A DNA stretch of 64,000 nucleotides from Cryptomeria japonica (GCF_030272615.1 NC_081410.1:225483415-225547414); one strand, 5' to 3'. Shown: positions 47,267-58,288, numbered from the stretch's first letter. Notes: a model not told the origin generated them from the sequence alone. Numbers and translations are program-made.

Positions 47267-48487
47267 TTTTTGGCTTTTGCAAGAAATTAACTCAAAGTGA
47301 ATCACTTCATAGTTGAGTAGTTATCTTGGGAGATATATGGTGAGTAATCTTGGGGGTAGATTCTTCCCCACCCTTGCACTATGATGTTATAAATATCTGG
47401 TTACTGACTCGGTTCAAAGCTTCTATTTCTATGGTTCGTAATCAGGCTTCGTGTTCGGCCGTCAATGATAAACTTCCTCAGGAGGCTTCCCAACCTTTAG
47501 AACAAAGACTTTATGTATCTCGAGGATACTGGGGGAAGGCTAATCATTGCGCGCAACCGTTGAAAAGGACTTTCGTCACTTTCCACTTTTGATTATAGTG
47601 GGTTGGAATACTTGGTGTCAAAGTCATTTCCCACTTAGGTTGTTCCCTTCACACCGGCCATAAACGGCTTTAAGAGTTGATTTCAACTCCTCGGGAAGGT
47701 AGGCCTGCTAAAGGATGTAACATGCTTTTGAAAGAAAGAAAGCTTTTTAAGAGAGGTCTGGTTTTTTGAATCACCCAGTTAAGGGGAGAGCATATACCTT
47801 CCTCTTTCGATTCAAGGCAATTACAAATTCTTTTTAAACCTTCAATTCAATGATTTTCTAATCTCTACTGGGAGATGTTGCTCCAAGAAAAGCATGGTGT
47901 TTAATTTTACTTCCCCAAAGAAATGATTATTTAATCTAAGGAAATAACCACGTCAACAAAGCAAAAGGGGCGATTTGGTCAACAAATAAAAATCGGTAAA
48001 CAAAAGGGGAATCACTTCCCTCTTTAATTGTAACAAAACTTTTGTGGTGAGGTTCTTTCCTTTGCAAAAATGAAAGTGGATCCTTTTATGCACCAAAGGA
48101 TGGTGAGGTTCTTTTTAAGCTCTATTTTTGTGAAAAAGAAAATTTTGTGTTGTTTTTTTTGGAGCCCAAATTGAGAAATTTTCTCCTAGGAAAGCAAGAA
48201 AAGATTTTGATTTGTTGTTCGTTTTACTTGCCCAGAATAAAAGTGAGTTCAATTTTATTTAAGAAAGAAAAGAAAGAAATTTGAACTTTTGCCTATCTTA
48301 GAAAAGTTAGTAAAAATTTAAACTATTTTAACTCTAGCCTAAATAAAAATGGATTCGAAACCTGCAGTCATCTGTTAGTAACCTACAGAAAACCAGTCAA
48401 TTTGTTAGCAAAAAGGCGAATTTCGTGGACTTCCACAAGTCTAAATTTTAGTTTTTGCTACAAATTAGTTTTCTCTTTTCTGTCTGT

Positions 48488-48784
48488 GATGCGCTATAAA
48501 ACAAACTGTATGCGCTATAATATAACAGCGATGCACTAAAATAAGGTTTCAACGTGCTACACTATTTTTGGGATGTGCTACTTTGTGCGCCGAAAGCGCT
48601 GATCTATTTTTCTCCCATGCCAAGACCTACAGGAAAAATTAGTAATCCTATGCGCTAATAAATGAACTTTACGCACTAGACGATGGACTCCACGTGCTGA
48701 ACAATAAACCAAATGCACTAAGCTGTTAACTGGATGCGCTAAATAGTTAACTTAACGCGCTAATTCATTTTTCTCGCGTGCCTA
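48488..48784. repeat. Degenerate 21-bp tandem array 2
   Basis: The same core as array 1 at 48488, 48510, 48531, 48552, 48573, 48594, 48650, 48671, 48692, 48713, 48734 and 48755, and a poor copy near 48775. Spacing is 20-22 bp, with one 56-bp gap. Confidence 0.85.
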
Positions 48785-48830
48785 CAAAAGTGGTTAAATT
48801 CAAAAACTGATTTGATATATGGGGTCTAGC

Positions 48831-48847
48831 CCCACAATGGGCACCAG
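48831..48847 (-). other. Primer-binding site of gypsy element
   Basis: Three bases after the LTR end the minus strand reads TGGTGCCCATTGTGGGG. TGG and GCCC at this position fit a gypsy tRNA primer site. I cannot assign the tRNA. Confidence 0.7.
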
Positions 48848-48850
48848 AAA

Positions 48851-50267
48851 TGTATGCGGGAAAAGTGGGTCGATAGAACTCAATATGTGAAAAATGGAGC
48901 TCTATGGAGCCTTGCTCACACACCCACATGACTTCTTGGTGCAAGCTATGGAGTTATGAAGCATAACTCAGCTTCCCAAGGTTGGTCCCATGGTTCTCTA
49001 CCTTACACGGTCCCTCAAACCAATGTTTTTGCTCTCAGATCACTGAGCAAAATGGTTTAGGGATGGAAAATACAAGAACGAGGGATGCTTTTGTTGGTTT
49101 TAATATGAGATGCATCCTAAGCTATGCATGATTCTAGAAATGCAATAAACTAATTATAAGATGACAAGGTTAGTAAACAAACTATCCTAGCATGCTATAT
49201 TGGTTAATGATTTAAGTTAATGATAATAGAAATACTCTAAAATGCATATTAGATTAACTTCTATTTTAAAGAGAGGCTAAATGATGAGCATATATGAAAT
49301 GAAAGCTTGAATGTATTTGAGCATAAGTATGATACTACAAACTTGGATGATCATTGAAAAATGGAGGAATGAGAGCTCTATTTATAGCAAAAATAGGGCA
49401 ATGGATGGTCAGGATTGAAAGAGTTGATCAAGGGTTGAATTTGAAAGTTGGGAATCCATGTTTACAATTTGTACCAATGAAATGGTGACAAATGTCAACA
49501 TAGGGTTGGGTTGAGAGAAGGGGTTGGAGGCATTAAATGCCTAAGAAGACCTTATGGTTATCTAGAGGGTAAGGGTTAATCTTAAGTTAGGATTATCCAT
49601 TGGATTAAGAGTTAATCCAAGGATAAACTCTTGTGCAAATGATTAAGAGATAATCATGGTCAAAGCATTAAAGGCTTGATGAGACCCTTGGGTTGGATGA
49701 AGGTTAAGTTAGGCAAAAAGTCTCTAACCATATAAGAGGGTTGGAGACTTTGGAAAATTAAGTGGTTGAAGACTTGAAGCCTTTAATGGTTATCAAAGAC
49801 TTTAAGGGTTTGAGAAGTGACTTCCCTTTGCTTAGGGATGTGACAAAGTTTAGAAGATGGGTTAAGCTAATTAGAAGCGATTAGAAGAGTCTAGAAGGGA
49901 TTAGAAATAGGTTTTAGAATGCAAGTGGGAGATGTAGGAAAATGCAAGTGGATGGAGGGATAATAGGATTTAATTGAAATAAAGTTAATTTAATTCAATT
50001 TGGTTGCAATTTGGGGAAATTAAATAAATTAGATTTATTCAATTTAGGATAACTATTTAATTAAATTTGAATTTAATTAAAAGTGGATAGGGGGGATTTA
50101 ATTGAATAAAATGATTTATTCATTAAATGGGTATAGTGAATTTAATTGAGTAATTTACTTAATTAAATAGAGGAATGTGGGTAATTTAATTAAATTGGAT
50201 TTAATTAAATAGAGAAATGAACATAAAATATTCATTTAATGAATATGGTCATTTTTATACGTCTACA
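48851..50267 (-). repeat. 5' LTR of gypsy element (1,417 bp)
   Basis: Starts TGTATGCGGG and ends TACGTCTACA on plus. It abuts the PBS on one side and the GTTCC duplication on the other. Its last 300 bp are rich in TTTAATTGAATT words. Confidence 0.9.
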
Positions 50268-50272
50268 GTTCC
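50268..50272. repeat. Target site duplication, right (GTTCC)
   Basis: Identical to 33677-33681. The copia gag frame resumes here in phase. Confidence 0.9.
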
Positions 50273-50908
50273 TGTTTCTACTATTAAGATAGATCTAGCT
50301 TTAAAGGTATCATCATCATCTGCAACATCATCATCATCATTTGAGAATTATGATTGGAAAGCCTTTTATGCAAGAGAACTTGAAGAAATCGGGAAGGAGA
50401 ATAAAGAATTGGAAGAGCTTGAAGCACTATTTGCAAGGAAAATGCCTAAAGGTCCAGTTGGAAGTAAGTATGAGGGTAAAGCACCCTTTAAATATTTCAA
50501 CTACAATAAAATTGGTCATATGGCTTCTAGGTGTCCTGATAGACATGCAAGATTAAGAAAAGAAGCTAAAAGAACATATAAGCCTAACCCTGATTATCAG
50601 AGATACAAGTTTAAGAAGAATAGAGATAAATCTTGTTACTATGCTGATGAAGGAGTCACTGATGATTCTAATGAGGATCCGATAGACAATGGATGGGCTT
50701 TTGTTGCTATAAAAGAATATCAACCAACACCTATTATTCAACCGGTAGAGCAGGCCCTCGCAGCTAAAATTGAAGATAAAGATGAATGGATTATTGACTC
50801 TAGATGTTCAAATCACATGACTGGTGATAAGAGTAAATTCTTAACCTTTCAGGAATACGATGGAGGTCTAGTAAGATTTGGAGATGATAAAGCTTGTTTG
50901 ATCTAAGG
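50268..50908 (+). pseudogene. Copia element 3 gag C-terminus and protease
   Basis: After the duplication the frame reads VSTIKIDLALKVSSSSATSS, then a coiled coil (YARELEEIGKENKELEELEA). A zinc knuckle KYFNYNKIGHMASRC follows, with its first Cys and second Cys replaced (F, N-Y-N). The protease shows EWIIDSRCSNHMTGDKSKF. Here the active-site D-S-G has become D-S-R, so the protease is dead even without the TAA at 50906. Confidence 0.88.
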
Positions 50909-52100
50909 AAAAGAAACTATATCTTTTGATGGTAAGCACAATACTGATAATGTTTACTATGTTGAAGGTTTGAAGCATAATCTTTTGAGTGTTGATCAAT
51001 TAGTTGAGAAAGGATTTTAGTTACAATTCAAGAATGGTAAATGCAAAATCTTAAACAGAACTGGTTTGGAAATTTCAACCAGTAATCAGACTAGAGGTAA
51101 TATCTTTCATTTGAATAACAATGAGAAAGAATGTTTGATTGCACATATTGATGAAAGTTGGTTATGGCATAAGATATTTTGTCATGTAAATTTTGATTGC
51201 ATTGTGAAAATTAGTACAACTAAGGCAGTAAGAGATTTACCTAAGATTGTTAAACCTCACAATCTGGTATGTAAGGAATGTCAATTTGGAAAGCAAGTTA
51301 GAGAAAAATTCAAGAGTATTCCAGAGAAATCTAACAATGTTCTTTTCATACTAATTTATGTGGTCCAACAAGAACTAGAAGTTTACAAGGAGATAGGCAT
51401 TTTATGCTAATCATTGATGACTATTCTAGAATGTGTTGGGTTACTTTTCTTAGGGAGAAATTAGAAGCATTTGGAAAATTCAAACTATTCAAGGTGATGG
51501 TAGAGAATGAAACCGACAAGAAAATCAAATGTTTGAGATCAGATCAAAGAGGTGAATTCACATCTAAGGAATTTAATACATTCTGTAAAGTGAATGGGAT
51601 CAGAAGATAGTTATCAGCACTTCGGACACCCCAACAGAATGGAGTTGTAGAAAGGAAAAACATAACTATTTTGGATGCAGCTAGAAGCATGATATCGGAA
51701 GAAAATCTACCTCATATATATTGGAGAGAAGCAGTCAATGCAATAGTTTATACATTCAACAGAGTTCACATCAAAGGTGAAACCGGTAAGACCCCTCATG
51801 AACTATGGTTTGGTAATACTCCTATTCTTAATCAAAATATTTGGAAGTAAATGATATATTAGAAGAGATGAGTATATTGGAAAATTTGATCCTAGAAGTG
51901 ATGAAGGAATATTTCTTGGTTATTCATCTAAGAGCAAGGCATATAGATGTTTTAACAAGAGATTGTAGAAAATTGTTGAAAGTGCAAATGTGAAGATTGA
52001 TTAACAGTTTAGAGGAAATTCAAGGTCAATGGACTCTGAACCGACAATAGAGATAATCACAAATGAACCTACTATGAGTACACCGATACAAAATGTTGAT
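50909..52100 (+). pseudogene. Copia element 3 integrase
   Basis: LWHKIFCHVNFDCIVKIST and CKECQFGKQ (51150-51290) form the zinc region, with the second His kept. MLIIDDYSRMCWVTFLREKL and CLRSDQRGEFTSKEF carry the two Asp regions, and LRTPQQNGVVERKN (51620-51660) the catalytic Glu. The C-terminal DEYIGKFDPRSDEGIFLGYS follows. There are several stops (51020, 51608, 51848, 51968), most at expected Gln. Confidence 0.87.
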
Positions 52101-52328
52101 CCAGTTACACCGGCATCATCTGAGAATTCAACAGTCATTGAAGAACAACAATAAGTAAAAACACCCTAGTATGTAAGAATGAATCACTATGAAGATCAGA
52201 TAATTGGAAATAAGTTTCAAGGAGTTATGACTAGAGGAAGACTGGCAAATGAAGAGGTATGTCTTATTTCTTAAATTGAACCTACAACTATTAATGAGGA
52301 ATGTGAAGATAAATATTGGATTAAAGCT

Positions 52329-53000
52329 ATGGAAGATGAATTGGAACAAATTGAAAGGAATAACACTTGGTCATTAGTTCCCCAACCTAAAGACAAAAAA
52401 GTAATTGGAACTAAATGGGTTTTCAGAAATAAACTTAATGAAGATGGCAAGGTAATCAGAAATAAAGAAAGACTAGTGTGTAAGGGATATTCACAAAAAG
52501 AAGGAGTTGATTACAATGAAACCTTTGCACCGGTAGCTAGAATTGAGGCAGTCAGACTATTATTGGCTTTTGCAGCTCACAAGAACTATAAAGTATAACA
52601 ATGGATGTTAAATGTGCATTTCTGAATGGGGATCTTGAAGAAGAAGTTTAGATTGAACAACCTGATGGATTTCCTTTGATAGATGACAAAGATATGGTTT
52701 GTAGGTTAAGGAAAGCTTTATATGGACTAAAGCAAGCTCCTAGAGCTTGGTATGCTAAATTGGACAAATATCTTTTGAAGCTCAGTTACACTAAAGGTAA
52801 TGCTCACAACAATCTATAATACAAAAAGACTAATGATGACATCTTGGTTATTGAATTTTTTGTTGATGATATAATCTTTGGAGGAGAAGATGGATTGTGT
52901 AAAGACTTTTCTAATAAAATGCAGCAAGAATTTGAAATGTCTATGATTGGGGAGATAAAATTCTTTTTAGGATTGTAGATTTCACAGACTGATAAAGGTA
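52329..53000 (+). pseudogene. Copia element 3 reverse transcriptase
   Basis: VIGTKWVFRNKLNEDGKVIR and YNETFAPVARIEAVRLLLAF open the domain (52329-52598). After a one-base shift [36 protein letters not shown] and FFVDDIIFGGEDG follow. The catalytic box has F in place of Y but both Asp. Confidence 0.88.
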
Positions 53001-53412
53001 TATTCTTATGTTAATCTAAGTACTTGAAGGAATTACTAAAGAAATTTGGCATGGAAAACTCTAAACCGGTAAGCACACATATGACTACAACTAATAAACT
53101 ATCTTTGAAGGATGAATCAACACCTATTAATCCGACTAGATACAAGTCTATGATAGGAGGTTTACTATATTTGACATAAACAAGACCTGATATTATGAAT
53201 ACAGTATGTATTATCTCAATATTTTAGAGTAATCCTAAAGAAAATCATGAATCAGTAGTAAAAAGGATTTTTTGGTACCTACAAGGCACTACAAATCTTG
53301 GCTTATGGTATCCTAGAGATGAAAACTTTGATTTATGTGCATACACATGCTAATTGGGAAGGAGATGTAGATGACAGAAAAAGCACAACCGGTGGAGCAA
53401 TTTTTCTTGGTA
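53001..53412 (+). pseudogene. Copia element 3 RNase H, truncated
   Basis: SKYLKELLKKFGMENSKPVS, then RYKSMIGGLLYLT and RIFWYLQGTTNLGLWYPR are present. The RNase H core starts with NWEGDVDDRKSTTGGAIFLG and stops at GTC near 53412, where unrelated sequence follows. The rest of RNase H, the PPT and the 3' LTR are absent. Confidence 0.85.
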
Positions 53413-54340
53413 CTTGTTAGTCCACAGATAATTTTTTTCTTTTTAAAAAATATTGCAATTCACGGGTTGCCTTTTTGTGCCTTTTGTTTCTGTCGGGTCA
53501 TTTGTTCTCCTCATAATTGAACTGTTGAACTCTTTTACAAAAGGTTCAAAGGTTCAAGGTTCAAAGCCCAGTTTAAAAAGAAAGTTGTTTCGGTCTTTGT
53601 CACCAAATTTCAAGCACGTTCCCTTTGTTTTCGATCATTGAAGTTTGAACCCGTTGAACCAAATTTCAAGCAGTTCAAAAGCTTCAAGGTTCACTTTACT
53701 CATTCCTTTTCTTTGTCGCTCATTCCTAGTGTTGTTTGTGTGCCACCCGTTACTATTTATTTCTTAAGTGAACTTGAACCATTGAACCTTGTGTTCAAGT
53801 GGTTCAAGGTTCATAAGTTCTTTTCAAACTAATTCGAAAAGCTTTTTCGTGGAAATAAAAGCAGTGTGGCAAGAAGGAATATTCCCTTATTTGGATTTTT
53901 GAAATTCTAAATGTGGAAAGTAATCATGAAAACATCAAATTGCCTATGCGGAAGTGATGGGTAATTAAGAAGGTGTCAGGTTTGTCATTTCACCGTTACT
54001 TTGCGTGCTTAAGTAAATCATGATGAAGCGTGTGCAACCCTATTGATATTTTCTTGTCTAATTAAAAGAAAAATGTATGAGTTTATTTCCATATTTAGGA
54101 AGGTCACAGTTGCCATACTTCAATTAATTGTAGGCACCAAAGGTAAATCCAGCTCTGTTCTCTGGAAGAATTTCCAGTTTTCATGGTGTTATTGGGTAAG
54201 TTTAGTTGTCTTCTCCTATGTTGTTTTTCTTTGTGTACTGAATTTTTATCAGTATAGAAAAGGGGGAAATCTGAAAAATTGTTGGGGTAGCATACTGTAT
54301 TGCTATTAGAATTTCTTGGTTAAGGGAATAGATAGTTAAA
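53413..54340 (+). other. Region upstream of unnamed ORF, GGTTCAA-rich
   Basis: No domain. Between 53524 and 53825 the word GGTTCAA/GTTCAAG and its inverse TTGAACC occur about a dozen times. A GTAAGT splice-donor-like site lies at 54195. Sequence immediately after 53412 shows no LTR-type end. Confidence 0.5.
53524..53825. repeat. Cluster of GGTTCAA / TTGAACC words
   Basis: Direct GGTTCAA words at 53543, 53551, 53558, about 53688 and 53801-53810. Inverted TTGAACC at 53645, 53654, 53774 and 53782. Looser TTCAAG words lie between. Opposed copies could pair into hairpins. Confidence 0.65.
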
Positions 54341-57300
54341 ATGAGGCCAGTGCTGCGAAAGCTTGACCGAACCTCATGCTTAGTGAGTATCTTGCCAGAA
54401 ATGGAAGACACCTCCTTAGTTCATGTAGATTTGGGGAATTTCCTTGAAAGGAATAAGAATCCTCAGGCTGGGTCACTAATGGAGAAGATAGTTAAGAGTG
54501 GTCTTATGGAAGTTGTTGCATTCCCGCTAGCTGCGCCGTGTCCAGATTTAGTGTTGGCTTGTATGAATAGATATGACTCTGAGAACAAGTGTATCAGAAC
54601 CAGTGACAGTGAGGTGTTAGTTAGTATTAATAGGGAAATGGTGATGGCGACAATGGGTATTCTGCATAAAGAGGAGTATGAGGATTAGACCATTGGAAAT
54701 TCATATGCCTATTTCTCTGAGAAGAAGAGCAAGTACAAAAGTGTAATTGCAAGAAATTGGCTCTTGAGGGTTCAGAAAGGAGGATCACGACTACCCAAAC
54801 CCTTAAATAGAGAACAACTCATCACTAAGGTGCAGGACATTGTTGTTCTTTTAAACAGAGTAAAGGAGAATTCACATTCCTTCTAATGGGAAGATTGGAT
54901 GTACTTTTTTGTACAAGTGGCTCTATCTAGTGACAGATTTCTGGATTGGTCTCAGGTAATTGCGGAGAGGCTTCATGAAGGACTAAGTAAATTTGTGGGT
55001 ATAACTGGGATTTACATGTCTTCTTACCTATTTTATATTTTAGCCTGCACAAGAGATTGGCCTGGATTACCCAATGAACCTTGGATTGATGGAATGAGGG
55101 TTTACAATTTTTACCCTTTGTTGCAACAATAGAGATATGTTGAACAAATTGACAAATGGAATGGAGTCTTTGTGGGAAGATTGGCCTTTGAACTTCAGGG
55201 TGATGTCAACAAGAGAATGTTTGTAGAGGCTATGGAGTTTGTGAGTATTTATGGGAGATTTTTTATCCAATTTCCATGGTTTACTTATATAAAGGTAGGT
55301 GGTTTTGAAGACCAACCTTTCAAATTGCCTAGGTACACCTTTGATAGCTTTGTACTTACAAAGGTGAGTAGGCAGCTGGCTCATATAGATAAAAGACTAG
55401 GAGCAAAGGTAGAATTTGGGGTGGTTTTTCCCGTTGAACTTGGGTATTACAGTTGCAAATTGGTATCCGATGCTTTGAATCTAGAACTACATTTCAAAAG
55501 GATGAACCTGTAGCCATATGTGGCTAGGCGAAGATTTGACAACAAAGGTTATGCAAGGGAGAACCTTAACATAGACAGTCATTTCTGCCATGAACCTCAG
55601 ATAGAAGATTATTGGGAAAACTGCAAGGATGAGCATGAAGTGAGAAAGAGGCTATGGTCAAGATTCACTTTGTGGCAAATAACTATCTTGAGGCTCCCAA
55701 TTAATACATCAGGTGTATTGGAAGATACAGAGGAAGATGTCCTAGACCCTGAGTTTGGTACTGAGATTGAAGGGAAACCAATTCTAGAAATTGATTGCAA
55801 TAAAAAAGAAGATGATAGCATTCAAACAAGGACCTTCAATGTTGTCAGGAGAATAGAGAGATGGTTGAGGAAATTGAAATTCAAGGAGGGTCCTTCCATG
55901 TCCTCACACGAATCAAGAAGTGATTCACACATCCTAGTTCAATCTCCTATTTTTGCCACTAATAAAATTACTCATATTGCAGGTGTCTCAAATCTCGCTG
56001 TAGAGAAATTACCGCCAAGAAGGTAAGGAAGGTTGCCATCCGGTCTTATAGATGCCCAAGTAACCTGGTCAAGAAGCAAGAAGAAGAGTAGAGAGCATGT
56101 TCTACAACAGGTTGTGGTGGACTTAGACCCCAGTGAAGAGCCTAAACAAATAATGGACCCACAAAATCAAATCGAGTCTGGGATACAAGAAGTGGATACA
56201 AATGAAGGAGTAGAAACTCAACAGGATCCCATGAATACCCTGGTAATCATTACCTCCCCAAATGCACAGATCACCCTACCACCTAAAGAACCTACCAATG
56301 CACCAAGATGGTTGGAAGATGCCATTGGAAAGAAGAGGAGCGTGGTGTCGGTCACCATTCCATTGGAGGAAATGGTTAGTAAATACTTAGGAAAAGCATT
56401 AAAGCACAAAAAGCTCAAAACAAAAGAAATGCTTGATGTGGATGACACAACAGGACACTAGACAACTGAAGTGGCAAGCCCATTCCTAGGAGAGATGTAG
56501 ATAAGGCCACAGAGGAAGATTTTACTATGGAGAAAATAGATTTGGGAGTTGCATCAAGGGTCGTGGATGTAAAACATTTGGAATATTCTACAAAGAGGAT
56601 AATCTCAAGGACTTGGAAAGATGAAAAAGACAAGAGAGAAATGAAGAAAATGGTCACACAGATGGCAAAGTACATCAACATTATTCATAATCCAAATCCT
56701 CAACCATTGTCATAGATATCAGTGTCATTTGACCATAAGCCTCCAGCAAACCAAAAGATGCTTGATCAAGTTCAAAGGAATAGGGTAGTGATGAAGATGT
56801 TTAACAAATGGTTGGATCTAATAATTCAACAAGGATCAGAATATATTACTAATTTGGTCAAGGTTTATAAGGATGTAGAAACTGTGAGTAAAGAGCTTGA
56901 GCTAGAGACAGTCGCCTCGGAAAAGGAAAGGATTAAGTGGGTAGCAGTTCTCGCACAAATGAATGACGTTCAGAAGTATGGAGTGATGAAGTTCCTAGCT
57001 GAGAAACCGGTGGAGAACCTAGATGATAATGTGCTATACGTGTCAAAGAAAAACATGGAATGGCGCAACTCAATCATCGGGCAGGTCCATGAAGAGTCCA
57101 CTAAGCTACTCAGGGGACTGACTTATTTGATTGACACTATATAGAAGGACCTTAAATATATTGATATCCAACTCATGAAGGAGGGAGATAAGGTGATTGA
57201 GGAGGTTGCAGACATAATTAATGTCTTCCAAGATAGAGTTTATTCCACTCAGACCACAAAATCTTTGACTATCGACGACTTTTTGAAAGTACCAAGGATT

Positions 57301-57520
57301 GAATCAATGCTCATTGTTTGTTTGGATCAATTGGAGGTTCATAAAGCGAAGGTCACGCAGGTGAATATGGACAAGGAAGTGTGGAAGCAGAGGATCATAC
57401 ACATCGGCCTGCCCTATTTCCAAGTTATTTTGAACTTTTTGACTGCACACCTAGAATGGCGAGGATCCGCGACAAAATAGGACAAGCCCGTAACTTCCTC
57501 AGTTGCGGTAGATGCTTAGT
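54341..57520 (+). pseudogene. Unrecognised ~1,050-codon ORF (decayed)
   Basis: One long coding frame interrupted by stops at about 54686, 54881, 55130, 55511, 56024, 56459, 56713, 57142 and 57478, and one frameshift between 56455 and 56527. The stops are TAG or TAA, and each could be a former Gln. Order: an N-terminal region of about 270 residues (LVHVDLGNFLERNKNPQAGS); a globular aromatic-rich region (KWNGVFVGRLAFELQGDVNK, then YGRFFIQFPWFTYIKVGGFE); an EDYWENCKDEHEVRKRLW block; a Lys/Pro linker (56.0-56.45 kb); and a C-terminal coiled coil (56.7-57.4 kb). I do not recognise the family. Its layout (globular, basic linker, coiled coil) resembles the accessory ORF at 9.2-12.0 kb, so it may be retrotransposon cargo. 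A decayed host gene or a different transposon is possible. Confidence 0.6.
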
Positions 57521-58288
57521 TGTGCTACAACGAAATGTCGGCCTTTCAGTGGCTATTAGTTTAGCTTTATTTTGTGTCATTTGAATGGTTTCTTTCACTC
57601 AAGTGAAAGTAAATGTTATTTGTTAATTATGTAAAAACTATGGCCTGGTGGCTATTTAAGCTGAAAAGCTTGCCTTTAAACGGGTTCTAAAACTGTGATT
57701 TTAGAAACAATAGAAAAAAAATTTATACGAATTGTGGGAAATGAAATAATGGCTGATTATTAATGGAATGTTGTGATATCTTTGAATCTATGCATTTTGA
57801 GATTCATAATTCTTCTTAGGTTGTTATGTGGGCATAATTTAATCTAATAATCAGTTATCTCTACATTTCCTTTCAGTTCATATTTTTTATATATTGTTGG
57901 ATGACTCACATGGTGTTAATCTGTTTGATCCCCCTTTGCCCTGAGAGGCATGAGAGAGACTCGATTAAGCTACTAGTTTCTCTTGTTGAGTTCCCATTTT
58001 GTTTTTGAATGTATGCAGTAAATATATATTAATCAGAGTCTGTGAACTCCTCTTTGAACAATTTCTCAAGAACATTTAAGCATTTATTTGTGCTAATGGA
58101 TAAATGTTGAAGCCTTTTCAATACTTTCTAGTTAAAAGTGTTACTAAAATCAATTGTATAGTTAATTCATTGTAAATAATATGAGGAGCTACCGTCTAAT
58201 GCAAAGGTTGAATTATCATTAATTCTTCCAGCTGTTGGTATAGTTGTTTCTTTCTAAAGGGTGAATCAAAGTCATATTTTGTTTTATA
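57521..58288. other. Non-coding stretch after the unnamed ORF
   Basis: AT-rich with no frame or repeat of note. It could be the 3' untranslated region of the preceding ORF. The junction to gypsy protease lies at about 58288-58315. Confidence 0.5.

Larger units (their letters stand above)
46167..48850 (-). other. Leader of the gypsy element
   Basis: 2.7 kb between the PBS and the first leader ORF. It holds two 21-bp-repeat arrays (46568-46944 and 48488-48784), a second PBS-like site (47250-47266) and a segment at 47.6-47.85 kb conserved in the leader at 61.85-62.02 kb. No protein frame is convincing, although 47350-47592 is open on plus for 80 codons. Confidence 0.65.
33682..50267 (-). mobile_element. 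16.6-kb rearranged Ty3/gypsy element nested in copia
   Basis: LTRs start TGTATG at 33682 and 48851, and the right LTR ends TCTACA at 50267. Exact GTTCC duplications flank the whole. Coding direction is minus: PBS 48831-48847, leader, gag, protease, G-patch-like, reverse transcriptase, RNase H, integrase (to 38398). Between the end of pol and the left (3') LTR are two extra blocks, a minus-strand gag-protease duplicate (35734-38342) and a plus-strand gag fragment (34962-35734). The PPT and the first 164 bp of the 3' LTR are missing. Confidence 0.88.
31435..53412 (+). mobile_element. Ty1/copia element 3, interrupted and 3'-truncated
   Basis: The parts are 5' LTR (about 31435-33013), PBS, gag start (33071-33681), then after the nested gypsy element the rest of gag and pol (50268-53412). 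The two gag parts join in frame across the GTTCC duplication. The frame is lost inside RNase H at about 53412, where unrelated sequence begins. No 3' LTR is present in the window. Confidence 0.85.

Noticed and set aside
47350..47592. 80-codon plus frame in the gypsy leader
   Set aside because: Opposite to the element's sense, with no motif and no counterpart in the related leader at 61.8 kb.
46568..48784. Regularly spaced repeats considered as a CRISPR-like array
   Set aside because: Units are only 21 bp with a short degenerate core, spacers are not unique units of CRISPR size, and the context is a plant retrotransposon.
53453..53832. Two ~63-codon plus frames
   Set aside because: Open by chance across the GGTTCAA-rich stretch. 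There is no motif and no continuity with the ORF at 54.3 kb.
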